Of a stretch of 64,000 nt of DNA, positions 43,783-52,602 are shown piece by piece. A model generated the notes under the pieces. The model was not told where the DNA came from and ran no database searches. It saw nothing but the letters and a program-made list of their open reading frames with translations. Source of the DNA: Alphaproteobacteria bacterium (GTDB lineage Bacteria > Myxococcota_A > UBA796 > CAJQPC01); contig JACKEV010000012.1 of the NCBI GenBank assembly GCA_020632795.1, positions 372,001-436,000 on the forward strand, read 5' to 3'. The number at the start of each line of letters is the position of its first letter. Within the stretch, counting starts at the first letter, position 1. A program made the translations under genes and the position numbers.

Positions 43783-43813
43783 AACGTTTCGTTGACGTTT
43801 CAACTCGTTTCAA
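43779..43813. promoter_or_regulatory. Repeated TTGAAACG/CGTTTCAA sites
   Basis: TTGAAACG (43779-43786) is followed by its reverse complement CGTTTCAA at 43796-43803 and again at 43806-43813, the last two spaced by ten bases, one helical turn. The group is about 100-140 bases before a sigma-54 promoter, the usual place of an enhancer site for its activator. Confidence 0.5.
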
Positions 43814-43915
43814 ATTGAAGTGGTAGCTGTCTCACGTATCCGCGACATGGCACTCCACAAGCCCAGGCGGGCGGCCTCGCGCCCGGATGACGCGCCTCAT
43901 GACCCGTCACGCCTG

Positions 43916-43934
43916 CTGGCACGCCCGTTGCTTG
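43916..43934 (+). promoter_or_regulatory. Sigma-54 promoter of the YeeE/YedE pair
   Basis: CTGGCACGCCCGTTGCTTG matches the sigma-54 consensus TGGCACG-N4-TTGC without mismatch; the -24 GG and -12 GC are ten bases apart. The expected transcript starts near 43942. Confidence 0.8.
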
Positions 43935-43939
43935 GAAGG

Positions 43940-43960
43940 GCTCCGAACCCTCTTCGGAGC
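43940..43960 (+). promoter_or_regulatory. Leader hairpin covering the ribosome site
   Basis: GCTCCGAA (43940-43947) pairs perfectly with TTCGGAGC (43953-43960). The right arm contains the GGAG ribosome site, six bases before the ATG at 43966, so folding could limit translation. Transcription is expected to start inside the left arm, which leaves at least six pairs. Confidence 0.45.
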
Positions 43961-43965
43961 GCCGA

Positions 43966-44397
43966 ATGGACCACTTCACCCCCGTCGCCTCCACCCTCGG
44001 TGGCGTGCTCATCGGCCTGAGCGCGGTGACGCTCCTGCTGTTTCAGGGGCGCATCGCGGGCATCTCGGGCATCTTCGGGACCCTGCTGCGGCTGCCCCAG
44101 GGCGACACCGCCTGGCGGGTCTTCTTCGTCCTCGGCCTGCTGGCCGGGGGGCTCGTGTTCCTGGCCGCCGATCCGACGGCCTTCGCCAACGAGGCCGACC
44201 GCTCCCTGGGCGCGGTGGCGGTGGCGGGGCTGCTGGTCGGCTTCGGGACCCGCATGGGCAGCGGCTGCACCAGCGGCCACGGCGTCTGCGGGCTCAGCCG
44301 CTTCGCGCCGCGCTCGATGGCGGCCACCGGCATGTTCATCTTCTTCGGCATGGTCTCGGCCTTCGTCGTCAACCACCTGCTCGGAGGTGCGGTGTGA
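43966..44397 (+). CDS. YeeE/YedE-family transporter half, N-terminal
   Basis: The 143-residue protein has four or so membrane helices and the family signature GSGCTSGHGVCGLSRFAPRS, whose Cys is important for sulfur handling in YeeE. YeeE/YedE proteins import thiosulfate or related sulfur species. It overlaps the next gene by GTGA. The two together match one full-length transporter, as in PmpA/PmpB-type pairs. Confidence 0.85.
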   Translation: MDHFTPVASTLGGVLIGLSAVTLLLFQGRIAGISGIFGTLLRLPQGDTAWRVFFVLGLLAGGLVFLAADPTAFANEADRSLGAVAVAGLLVGFGTRMGSGCTSGHGVCGLSRFAPRSMAATGMFIFFGMVSAFVVNHLLGGAV

Positions 44398-44864
44398 GCA
44401 CGACCCTCAAGATCGGCGCGTCCAGCTTCCTCGCGGGCCTGCTGTTCTCCCTGGGCCTGGGGCTGGGGGGCATGACCCAGCCGGCCAAGGTGATCCACTT
44501 CCTGGACATCTTCGGGGACTGGGACCCCAGCCTGGCCTTCGTGATGCTGGGCTCGATCGCAGTCTACGCCGTCGGCTTCCGAAAGGTCACGATGCGGGCT
44601 GCGCCCCTGCTGCTTGGGGCGTGGTCCCTGCCCACGCGGCGGGACCTCACCCCGGAGCTGTTCATCGGCTCGGCGCTGTTCGGGCTGGGCTGGGGGCTGG
44701 CCGGGTTCTGCCCGGGGCCGGCGCTGGTCAGCACGGTGACCCTCTCGCCCTCGGCGCTGGTGTTCGTCGCGGCGATGGCCGCCGGGATGGTCGGCGAGGC
44801 GCTGTTCGAGCGCTGGCGCCAACGCCGCGTGGTCGACGACGAGGAGGTGCCCCAGGCGGCGTGA
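44394..44864 (+). CDS. YeeE/YedE-family transporter half, C-terminal
   Basis: The GTG at 44394 overlaps the stop before it. The 156-residue protein has membrane helices and the second family signature, GLGWGLAGFCPGPALV, with its Cys. It should pair with the first half to form a sulfur-compound transporter. Confidence 0.85.
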   Translation: MSTTLKIGASSFLAGLLFSLGLGLGGMTQPAKVIHFLDIFGDWDPSLAFVMLGSIAVYAVGFRKVTMRAAPLLLGAWSLPTRRDLTPELFIGSALFGLGWGLAGFCPGPALVSTVTLSPSALVFVAAMAAGMVGEALFERWRQRRVVDDEEVPQAA

Positions 44865-44882
44865 CGCGCTAAGCCGGGGGGC

Positions 44883-45176
44883 ATGAGCCTCTCCGACAAG
44901 CTGCGCGCCGAGGTGGGCACGGCCTCCTGGCGGCTGCTCGCCCCGCACCACCAGCGGGGCGGGCTCGTCTGCGTCGACGGGGCCCTGGATCTGGTGGAGG
45001 TCGGCGTGGCCGTGGCCCAGGACGACGCCGGCAAGGTCCGGTCCTGGATGGACGCCGGCCAGATCGTCCGGGTCACCGACGACCAGGCTGGCGCCTGGGC
45101 CGCGCAGGGGCAGGCCTTCGCGTTCCTGATCGTGCAGCCCTTCGTGCTGGTGACGCCGATCGAGGCGGAGGCTTGA
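44883..45176 (+). CDS. DUF2288-family protein
   Basis: The 97-residue protein fits DUF2288: LRAEVGTASWRLLAPHHQRG, LVEVGVAVAQDDAGKVRSWM and GQIVRVTDDQAGAW, ending VQPFVLVTP. The function of the family is unknown. It lies 18 bases after the YeeE/YedE pair and may share its sigma-54 transcript. Confidence 0.75.
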   Translation: MSLSDKLRAEVGTASWRLLAPHHQRGGLVCVDGALDLVEVGVAVAQDDAGKVRSWMDAGQIVRVTDDQAGAWAAQGQAFAFLIVQPFVLVTPIEAEA

Positions 45177-45182
45177 GGGGGG

Positions 45183-46028
45183 CTACCCCACCACCCCCCA
45201 CAGCCGCACCTTGCCCGACCCCGGCGACGTCACCCGGAACCCCAGCCCCTGCCCTTGAGGTCCGCTTGAAAAGAGAACACTGTTCGGTAATGTGACCGGC
45301 CGCCGGAAGGTGCATTCAACCGACACTTCCTCGCGAGGCAGCTCGTCGTGCAGCTCGGCCAGGGCGCGGGCGAGGGTCCACATGCCGTGGATGATGTGCC
45401 GCTGGAAGCCGAACAGCTTCGCGGTCACGGGGTAGAGGTGGATGGGGTTGTAGTCCCCCGAGACGCTGGCGTAGCGACGCCCCAGGTCCCCGCCCAGGCG
45501 CCAGCCCACCGAGCGGGACAGGGCCTCCGGCGGCGCGCCGTCCCCCCGGCCGGGCAGCTCCGGATCCTTGGGCGCGGCCCGGGAGAGCACCGTGGTCACG
45601 CTGCGCCAGGCCACCGCCCCGTCGACGGTGGCCTCGGTGACGAGGTCCAGCTCCACCCCCTGCTTCGCCGGCCGCTGCTCGGCCCAGGCGCAGCGCAGGT
45701 CCAGCGGCTGGCGCCGGGGCAGGGGCGCCCGCTGCTCGATCCGGGAGAAGACGTGGACCATGCCCAGCGCCGGGATGGGCGTGGAGCGGTGGGTGAACAT
45801 GGCCAGATGCAGCGGCCCGGCGAGCACCTGGGGCCAGGTCAGCGGCAGGGGGTCGAAGGTCGGGAAGCCGCACAGCCGGGCGTAGGGCTCGACCCCGCTG
45901 GCGTCGACCCCGCGCACCTCCGCGCTCAGAGGCGGGACCTGCTGGCCTGCCTTGAGGCCCGGCTTGCGCCCCAGCACCGCCCGGTGCAGGCCCATCGGGG
46001 GCATGCGGTCGAAGTGAAGCTCGCTCAT
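45183..46028 (-). CDS. MaoC-type (double hotdog) hydratase/dehydratase
   Basis: The 281-residue protein has an N-terminal FAS1-like dehydratase domain and a C-terminal MaoC domain with the hydratase motif SGDYNPIHLYPVTAKLFGF followed by HIIHGMW (catalytic Asp and His). Such proteins hydrate enoyl-CoA or dehydrate 3-hydroxyacyl thioesters. The ATG at 46028 overlaps the stop of the gene before it (ATGA), so it is translated with that partner. It probably acts in fatty acid or polyketide-like metabolism. Confidence 0.8.
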   Translation of the reverse strand: MSELHFDRMPPMGLHRAVLGRKPGLKAGQQVPPLSAEVRGVDASGVEPYARLCGFPTFDPLPLTWPQVLAGPLHLAMFTHRSTPIPALGMVHVFSRIEQRAPLPRRQPLDLRCAWAEQRPAKQGVELDLVTEATVDGAVAWRSVTTVLSRAAPKDPELPGRGDGAPPEALSRSVGWRLGGDLGRRYASVSGDYNPIHLYPVTAKLFGFQRHIIHGMWTLARALAELHDELPREEVSVECTFRRPVTLPNSVLFSSGPQGQGLGFRVTSPGSGKVRLWGVVG

Positions 46029-47815
46029 GGGGTCTCCCAGGGGTCCGCGGCGGCCCAGGCCTCGGGCCATGCGGAGCCCCGGTTGCCCGGGATCTCGGCG
46101 CCCTCGGCGTCGGTGACGAAGTTGCCCACCTCCCCGAAGGCCCGCTCCCCGTTGACCCGGCCGTCCCGGCGCCGCATGGGCAGGAAGGCACCCCCGACGC
46201 GCAGCCGCACGACCTCGTGGGGCCCGGCCCGCAGGTCCACCAGCGCCCCCTTGCGCCTGGGGTTGAGGAGCTGCTCCTCGTTGCCGATGGGGTCGGCGAC
46301 GGTCTTGGCCTTGAGGGTCCACACCAGCAGCGAGGTGGGGTCGCGCTGTGGCCAGGCCCCGGCCAGCAGATCCTTGTAGCCGTAGAACTCCTTGCCGATG
46401 TCGTTCTGGTTCACCGGCCCGGCCATCAGGCAGATGCCGGCCAGCAGGTCGCAGCCCTCGGGCAGGTCCACCACCCCCATCAGCTCGCAGACCAGCGCGC
46501 TGCGGGCCGCCGCCGCCCCCGCCGCTCGCACCGAGCGCTGCCAGTCCATGCCCTCGACCTGGATCTGCTGCCGGTCCAGGCCGCCGATGTAGATGCGCTG
46601 ACCCGCCAGGGCGAAGGCCTTGCGCCCCCGCGCCGCGTTCTTGGACAGGAGCTTCATCAGCGGGAGGTCCGCCCACAGCGGCAGGTTCGCGACGGTGCGC
46701 TCCGTGATCTCCTCCAATTCGGCGCGGATCTCGCGCAGGCGCTGCTTGCCGTTGGGGGTGAGCACGTCGACCCGCTCCAGCAGGAGCAGCTCCTTGGCGC
46801 GCTCCCGGTCGCAGCCGGTCCAGTGGGCGAAGGCGTTGTACGCCGCCCGCCCGGCCATCTCGGTCAGCGCCCCGGGGATGTGCATGTCCTGGCGGGACTG
46901 GTACTGTGGCGGGGCCTTGTCCTCATGGTTGACCCCGGGCTGGATGCGCTCGCTGCGGAAGGCCAGCAGGTTCGCGCCCACCTTGCGGCAGGTCTCGGGG
47001 CGGATGGGGGAGGGGTCGTCCACCGCGCCCACCTGGGCGACGAGGGCCACCCGCCAGCCCCGGCCGCGCTCGCCGCCGGTCAGGCCGCACAGGTCCTCGA
47101 TCTCCCGGATGACCGCCTGGTTGGTCGCGCGGACCTCGGGCGAGCAGAAGGGCGCGGCGAAGACCTGGGCCCGGCGTCGGCCCCCGCTGGCCAGCACCGC
47201 CGCCCGCTCCATCGCGTCGGCCAGGATGCCCAGGTGCAGATCCTGGAGATACCCGATGGTGGGGATGTCATCGACGTGCTGGAGCCGCTTGCGCAGCGCC
47301 CGGAGCGGCACGCCGAGCAGGCTCAGCACCGGCTTGTGCCCGACGAAGGTGAGCAGCAGGGTGAACGGCGTGCGGTAGGGCTGGGCGAAGACGACGTGGG
47401 CGTGGCTGGCCCCGTCGAGCACCGGGGCGTCGAGGCCCTCCAGACGGCGCAGCAGGTCGGCCAGGGTCGCGGCGTCCGACGGCCCCAGCAGCGTGGCCTT
47501 GTGCCCGCGGAAGTTGGTGGACTGCCGGCTGGAGAGCACCCCGAGGGCGCACTCCTCGAACAGGGCCTGCTCGGTGGGGGCGGGGCCGGGCCCGAAGGCG
47601 TCGGGCCGCGTGAGGGCGAGCAGGTCGAGCGCCTCCTGGCCCTCGGCGTGGGTGAGCGGGACCCGGGTGCGGTAGCCGACCGGGGAGGCGGAGTCCAGGG
47701 AGACCGGCAGGCTGTAGCGGCTGCGGCGCTCGCCCTCGGCGGCGAAGCGGGCGCCGCGCTGCACGCGCTGGGCGTCGGGCGGTGGATCGATGGGGACGAC
47801 GTGAAGGCGCTTCAC
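46025..47815 (-). CDS. Unrecognised 596-residue protein coupled to the MaoC gene
   Basis: I do not recognise this protein. It has no signal peptide or membrane helix. Visible features are a mixed alpha/beta N-terminal half (LLLTFVGHKPVLSLLGVPLR), a central QYQSRQDMHIPGALTEMAGR, a helical ELEEITERTVANLPLW and a beta-rich C-terminus (VDLRAGPHEVVRLRVGGAFL). Codon use matches neighbours. The ATGA overlap with the MaoC gene points to a shared process, perhaps a multi-step lipid or acyl pathway. Confidence 0.55.
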   Translation of the reverse strand: MKRLHVVPIDPPPDAQRVQRGARFAAEGERRSRYSLPVSLDSASPVGYRTRVPLTHAEGQEALDLLALTRPDAFGPGPAPTEQALFEECALGVLSSRQSTNFRGHKATLLGPSDAATLADLLRRLEGLDAPVLDGASHAHVVFAQPYRTPFTLLLTFVGHKPVLSLLGVPLRALRKRLQHVDDIPTIGYLQDLHLGILADAMERAAVLASGGRRRAQVFAAPFCSPEVRATNQAVIREIEDLCGLTGGERGRGWRVALVAQVGAVDDPSPIRPETCRKVGANLLAFRSERIQPGVNHEDKAPPQYQSRQDMHIPGALTEMAGRAAYNAFAHWTGCDRERAKELLLLERVDVLTPNGKQRLREIRAELEEITERTVANLPLWADLPLMKLLSKNAARGRKAFALAGQRIYIGGLDRQQIQVEGMDWQRSVRAAGAAAARSALVCELMGVVDLPEGCDLLAGICLMAGPVNQNDIGKEFYGYKDLLAGAWPQRDPTSLLVWTLKAKTVADPIGNEEQLLNPRRKGALVDLRAGPHEVVRLRVGGAFLPMRRRDGRVNGERAFGEVGNFVTDAEGAEIPGNRGSAWPEAWAAADPWETP

Positions 47816-47872
47816 GGCGGACCTCGGGGCGGGGGGGCCCTCGTTTCTAACCCGATCCTCGGCCAGGAGATG

Positions 47873-50866
47873 TCAGGCCGTGCTCAACATCGAGGCCCCG
47901 GGATGCCGGCGGGACGCGAGTCTGTCCAGCAGCCTCAGGTCGGAGGTCCCCGCGTAGGTCGGGCCGTGGCGGAGGGCCGCCAGCGCGTCCTCGTCGCGCT
48001 CGGCGTGGGCACGCAGCAGCGCCGCGTACTCCGGGAGCGGGTCGTCCTCCTGGGAGGGCACCCCACCCGGCGCGCAGCCGGCGCATTCGAACAGGCGGGT
48101 GAGCCGCACCTCGCGCGCCGCGCCCATCTCCTCGAAGCCCTCTCGGGCCAGCTCCAGGCGCCGCCGCCCCTCGCCCGTCCGCTGCCGCGCCAGGGAGATC
48201 CAACCCAGGTAGAGCAGCGCGAAGGCGCGCTCCCGCTGCTGGCCCACCCGGGCCGCGCGATCCGAGGCCCGGAGCAGGAGCTGCTCGGCCTCCGCCAGGC
48301 GCCCCTGCTCGCAGCGCACGCGCCCGAGGTTGAGCTGGACGAGCGCGATCTCGGGGCTGATGCCGCTGCGGAGGTGGGCCTCCAGGGTGGAGACCAGCAG
48401 CGCCTCGGCGTCCTGGAGCTGCCCGGCGGCCAGGTGGATGGTGGCCATGTTGGCGCGGGCCACGTTCACCGCGCAGGGGTGGCGCAGCGCGCGGCCCCAC
48501 CGCTCCGCCTCCCGGAAGCAGCTCAGCGCCTCCTCCAGCCGGCCGGTCCGATAGTAGAGGATCCCCAGGTTGCCCCGGACGTTCGCCGCGTGCCACGCCG
48601 CGCCCGCTCGACGGAGCCGGGCCAGGGCGCGCTGGGCCAGGCGCTCGGCGGCCGCGTAGTCCCCCCGGCGCCGAGCCAGCGTGCTCTGAACCGAGATGGA
48701 CAGCCCCTCGCCCCAGCCGACGCCGGCCGCGCCGAAGCGCCGCTCGGCGTCCACGGCGAGGTCCTCCACCCCGTCCAGGCGACCGTAGCGCAGGGCCATC
48801 AGGGCACGGCCGAGGTTCGTCTCCGCCACCAGGGCGTCGAGCCCCGCGGCGGTCGCGAGCCGGTGGGCGGCGTCCAGGTCGGCGTCCGCGTGGGCCCAAC
48901 GGCCCCGGAGCCGGCCCAGCTCGGCCCGCTGGATGAGCAGGTGCGCCTCCAGCGCCGGGGGCAGGCCGGGCTCGGGGTCGAGGGGGAGGACCTCATCCTC
49001 AGGGCTCACCCGCAGCATCAGGAACACGCTCATCGCCAGCGCGGCGCGGGCGCGGTCCTCGGCGCGGGGGGCGGTGCGCTGGATCTCGATGAGCTGGGGG
49101 AGCAGGACCTCCAGGCGGTCGAGGCTGTCCACGATGTCCGGGCCCCGGGTGCCCTCGACCAGGCGCTCGGCGGCGTCCAGGGTCAAGCGGACGTAGCGAT
49201 CGACGGCCCCGGGTGCGACGGTCGGGCGCTGCTCGGCGGCGAAGGCCCGGATGCTCTGGTGCAACAGGAAGCCGGCGGTGTCGGGGGCGTGCTGGTCGAC
49301 CAGCATCGAGGCGTCGTGCAGCCGCTCCAGGACGTCGAAGAGCCAGGGGGCGTCCGGGTCGTCGCCCCAGCCGAGGAGCTGCTCGGCCTCGTCTACGGTG
49401 AAGCGGCCGACGAACACGCTCACCGTGGCCAGGGCGCGCTGGGACCAGGGATCGAGCAGGGACCAGGAGCTGTGGATGGCCGCGCGCAGGGTCTGCTGGC
49501 GAGGCGGGGCCTGCCCTGAAGGGTCGCGCAGCAGGCGGAAGCGCGCGTGGAGCTGCTGTCGCATCGCCCCGGGCGGCATCATCGCGGCCCGCCCTGCTGC
49601 GAGGCCGATGGACAGGGGCATGCGGTCGAGGGCGTCCACCAGCGTGGCGATGTCGTCCTCGTGCTCGGGGCCCAGGGGCAGGGGGGCGGTCCGCCGGAAC
49701 AGGGCCACCGCGTCCTCCAGCGCGAGCGGCCCCACGCCCAGCTCCACGGACTGGGGGTGGCGCAGCCGGATACGGGAGGTGAGCAGGAGCCGCAGCGTGG
49801 GGGCGGCGTCGAGCAGGGTCGTGACGGCTTCAGGCAGCGTCTCCCCCAGGGCCTCGGCGGCGTCCAGGATGAGGAGCGTGGAGGGCTCGGCGGCCAGGGC
49901 GTGCGCCGCGCGGACCAGCCCGGTGGGCCCGTCGATGGAGGCTTGGGGGCCCAGCGCCAGGGCCAGAGCGAGGGCGCGCCCCAGCTCGGCGGGGGACCGC
50001 ACGCCCTCCAGAGGGAGGGTCCGGGCCCGAACGCCGCGTGGCAGGAGACGGATGAGGGCCTCGGCCAGCGCGGTCTTGCCGGCCCCCGGGGGTCCCACCA
50101 GGGTGACCGCTGGCGGCCCGGTGGTCACCGCGTCGAGGAGTCGGTCCAGCAGGTCGTCCCGGCCGATGAGCGTCCCGGTCCGCTGGCGGGGCGCGGCCGG
50201 GGCAGGTTGGAACCGGTAGCCCTGACCGTGCGCAGTGAGCAGGTGCACCGGCTCAGCCGGCGTCCCCTCGATCTTGCGGCGCAGCCGGGACACGGTGTTG
50301 GCCACTGCCCGGGTGTTGAGGGCGCAGCGGTGCCCCCAGACCGCGCGCAGCAGGGCCTCCTGGGAGATCGGCACCCCGGGGCGGGCGCTGAGGTGCTCCA
50401 GCAGGCCGGCCTCCAGCTCGGTGAGGGTCTGCTCCAGCCCGCCCCGCAGGACCACGCCCCGCTGGAGGTCCACCACACCGTCGACCAGGGCCACGGTGCG
50501 GCTGACGCCGTGGCGCCGCAGCCCGGTCTCGATGCGCTCGACGCAGCGGCGCGGATCCAGGGGGGGCAGCAGGTAGTCCTGGGCGCCCGCGTCGAGGGCC
50601 TGCGCCCGCGCCTCGGGGTCCCCGTTGTCCACGAACAGGACGACCGCCGGGCGCCGTGAAGGCTCCAGCCGCTGCAGGACCCGGTGCCAGCCCTCCCCCG
50701 CCGCCCGCGCGTCGACGATGAGGGCGTCGGCGCGGAGGCGGTCGGAGGGAGGGACCTGAGGCTTCGTCCGGACTTCGAAGCCGGCCTGCACGAGGGCCGG
50801 GGTCAGCAGCGTGACGTCGGCATCCGACAGGCCGGCCAGGAGGACGCGGGCAAACAAGGGATCCAT
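47873..50866 (-). CDS. Pseudoreceiver / winged-helix / NB-ARC-type ATPase / TPR regulator
   Basis: The ATG at 50866 gives 997 residues. Residues 7-117 are receiver-like with Asp52 in DALIVDARAAG, but the conserved Lys is missing (AQDYLLPPLD), so ordinary phosphosignalling is doubtful. Residues 125-220 form an OmpR-type winged helix (LTELEAGLLEHLSARPG, AVANTVSRLRRKIEG, HGQGYRF). A P-loop VGPPGAGKT (258-265) opens an NB-ARC-like ATPase with LLILDAAEALGE. TPR-like helices fill the second half (AAWHAANVRGNLGILYYRTG). The layout resembles AfsR/SARP-class regulators with the receiver added in front. The target is unknown. Confidence 0.75.
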   Translation of the reverse strand: MDPLFARVLLAGLSDADVTLLTPALVQAGFEVRTKPQVPPSDRLRADALIVDARAAGEGWHRVLQRLEPSRRPAVVLFVDNGDPEARAQALDAGAQDYLLPPLDPRRCVERIETGLRRHGVSRTVALVDGVVDLQRGVVLRGGLEQTLTELEAGLLEHLSARPGVPISQEALLRAVWGHRCALNTRAVANTVSRLRRKIEGTPAEPVHLLTAHGQGYRFQPAPAAPRQRTGTLIGRDDLLDRLLDAVTTGPPAVTLVGPPGAGKTALAEALIRLLPRGVRARTLPLEGVRSPAELGRALALALALGPQASIDGPTGLVRAAHALAAEPSTLLILDAAEALGETLPEAVTTLLDAAPTLRLLLTSRIRLRHPQSVELGVGPLALEDAVALFRRTAPLPLGPEHEDDIATLVDALDRMPLSIGLAAGRAAMMPPGAMRQQLHARFRLLRDPSGQAPPRQQTLRAAIHSSWSLLDPWSQRALATVSVFVGRFTVDEAEQLLGWGDDPDAPWLFDVLERLHDASMLVDQHAPDTAGFLLHQSIRAFAAEQRPTVAPGAVDRYVRLTLDAAERLVEGTRGPDIVDSLDRLEVLLPQLIEIQRTAPRAEDRARAALAMSVFLMLRVSPEDEVLPLDPEPGLPPALEAHLLIQRAELGRLRGRWAHADADLDAAHRLATAAGLDALVAETNLGRALMALRYGRLDGVEDLAVDAERRFGAAGVGWGEGLSISVQSTLARRRGDYAAAERLAQRALARLRRAGAAWHAANVRGNLGILYYRTGRLEEALSCFREAERWGRALRHPCAVNVARANMATIHLAAGQLQDAEALLVSTLEAHLRSGISPEIALVQLNLGRVRCEQGRLAEAEQLLLRASDRAARVGQQRERAFALLYLGWISLARQRTGEGRRRLELAREGFEEMGAAREVRLTRLFECAGCAPGGVPSQEDDPLPEYAALLRAHAERDEDALAALRHGPTYAGTSDLRLLDRLASRRHPGASMLSTA

Positions 50867-50877
50867 GCCTCTGGAGG

Positions 50878-50890
50878 AGGTTTGAAACCT
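50878..50890. promoter_or_regulatory. Palindrome before the regulator gene
   Basis: AGGTTTGAAACCT is a perfect palindrome around a central G, 12 bases before the start of the pseudoreceiver regulator. It could be an autoregulatory site. Confidence 0.35.
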
Positions 50891-51041
50891 TACATCGGAT
50901 CTATCAGGGCACGCAGGTGAAGTCGAAGGGGTCGGGCATGGTCGTACACACGGTGGGTACAGGCTCCACACCCGAGCCTGGGCAGCCGAGCACAGTCGAC
51001 AGCCTGGAGCGGCCAGGGTCGGCGCTGTCGCCGCCGCGCGC

Positions 51042-52577
51042 TCAGCGGGGGGCGCAGAGCAGGGTCAGCGCGTTGCAGCGCACCACCGCGGTCTCCCCCG
51101 CGCCCACCGTGAGCAGCGCGGGTTTCTCGATCGGCTCGCCGTCGTCGAAGCGCCAGCGGGCGCCGTAGGTGCCCGGCGCGACCTCCCCCGGGGGCACCGC
51201 GCGGCCGTCGGCGGTCAGCAGGGTGAAGGCAGAGACCGTGCCTTCGACCCGCACCGTGGCGGGGGGAGGGGGCGCGGGGGCGGCCGGGACGGGCTCCGGC
51301 TCCGGCGGCGGCGCGGTCGCGGGCGCGTCGACCGGGTCTCCGTCGGGCTCAGCGGGCGGGGGCTCCGGCGCCGGGTCCGGTGAGGAGACCGACGTCGTGG
51401 GGATCTCCGAGGGCACCACCGCTGCAGGGGCGTCGGGCTCGGGCTCGACGGCGGGGTCGTCGATGAGCGCCCAGGCCCCCAGGGCGACCCCCAGCACCAG
51501 CGCCGCGCCCACCGCGATGGACGCGACCGGCGGGCGGGGGGGCGGCGGGGGCGCCGCCTGCGGGAGCGCGTCCGAGGGGTCGCCGTGGAGCCAGGACCGC
51601 GAGGTCCAGGTCGAGCCGCCGCCGGTGTCCTCCGGCACGCTCAGCGTGGGGTTGGCGCCGACGGCGGCCTCGGGGCCCGGGACGTGCGCCCGCGCCCAGT
51701 CCACCAGCCAGGGCCCCTCCAGGGTGCCGCCCAGCTCCTGGAGCACCCGGGCGACCTCGGCGGCGGCGGGGCGGTCCTCGGGCTCGTAGGCCAGCATGCG
51801 GCGGGCCAGCTCGCGCAGGGGCTCCGGCGTGCTGGCGGGCAGGCTGTCCACGGCGTCGTCCCGCTCCTCCAGGAAGGCCGAGGGGCGCACCGGGAGCTGG
51901 CCGATGCGGTGGCCGAGCAGCGCCTCGACCAGGACCACCCCCAGGGAGAAGATGTCGGAGGCCGGCCGATCGTCGCCGTCGAAGCGCTCCGGCGCGACGT
52001 AGCCCGGCGAGCCGAACCGCATCGACGCGGTCTTCGCCTCGCGCATGCCGAAGCGGGCGTGGGCGATGCCGAAGTCGAGCACCTTGACCTCGCCCGCCCG
52101 GGTGAGCCGGATGTTGGCGGGCTTGATGTCCCGGTGGATGATGGACAGCGGCTCGCCGGTCTCGGGGTGGCGGGCGCCGTGGGCGCAGTCCAGGGCCAGG
52201 GCGGCCTCCCGGATGACCTCGGCGCAGGCCCGGGGCGGGAGGGGGGCCTCGTCCAGCAGCTCCTGGAGGTCCGCGCCGGGCACGAACTCCATCACCACCG
52301 CCCAGCGCTGCTCGAAGCGCACCAGGTCGTCCACGCCCACGACCGCCCGGTGGCGGAGCAGCGCGAGCAGGCGGGCCTCGTCGCGCAGGCGGCGGCCCAG
52401 CTCGGGGTCATCCTGCCCGGCGTCGTTCAAAAGCTTGATGGCCACGACCTTGCGGAAGCCGGAGGGGCCGGTCAGCTCGCCGCGCCACACCGTGCCGAAG
52501 CCGCCCCCGCCGATCGGCTCGATGAGGCGGTAGCCGCCCTCGCGGAGGGCGTCCGGGTTCACAGGCGGCGTGCTCAT
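51042..52577 (-). CDS. Membrane Ser/Thr protein kinase
   Basis: The 511-residue protein has an N-terminal kinase domain: Gly loop GGGGFG (23-28), Lys48 in VVAIKLL, catalytic IIHRDIKPAN (148-150), DFG at 168-170 and GYVAPERF. All key residues are present. A Pro-rich linker and one membrane helix (ASIAVGAALVLGVALGAWAL) separate it from a Pro/Glu-rich segment and a small C-terminal beta domain. It is probably a Hanks-type kinase sensing envelope conditions. It precedes the pseudoreceiver regulator and might act with it. Confidence 0.9.
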   Translation of the reverse strand: MSTPPVNPDALREGGYRLIEPIGGGGFGTVWRGELTGPSGFRKVVAIKLLNDAGQDDPELGRRLRDEARLLALLRHRAVVGVDDLVRFEQRWAVVMEFVPGADLQELLDEAPLPPRACAEVIREAALALDCAHGARHPETGEPLSIIHRDIKPANIRLTRAGEVKVLDFGIAHARFGMREAKTASMRFGSPGYVAPERFDGDDRPASDIFSLGVVLVEALLGHRIGQLPVRPSAFLEERDDAVDSLPASTPEPLRELARRMLAYEPEDRPAAAEVARVLQELGGTLEGPWLVDWARAHVPGPEAAVGANPTLSVPEDTGGGSTWTSRSWLHGDPSDALPQAAPPPPPRPPVASIAVGAALVLGVALGAWALIDDPAVEPEPDAPAAVVPSEIPTTSVSSPDPAPEPPPAEPDGDPVDAPATAPPPEPEPVPAAPAPPPPATVRVEGTVSAFTLLTADGRAVPPGEVAPGTYGARWRFDDGEPIEKPALLTVGAGETAVVRCNALTLLCAPR

Positions 52578-52602
52578 CCGGGCATTCTATCCCGCGAAGG
52601 GG

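Noticed and set aside
43848..43864. A second sigma-54-like element, TGGCACTCCACAAGC
   Set aside because: The -24 part and spacing fit, but the -12 part is AAGC rather than TTGC, and the perfect promoter at 43916 is closer to the gene.
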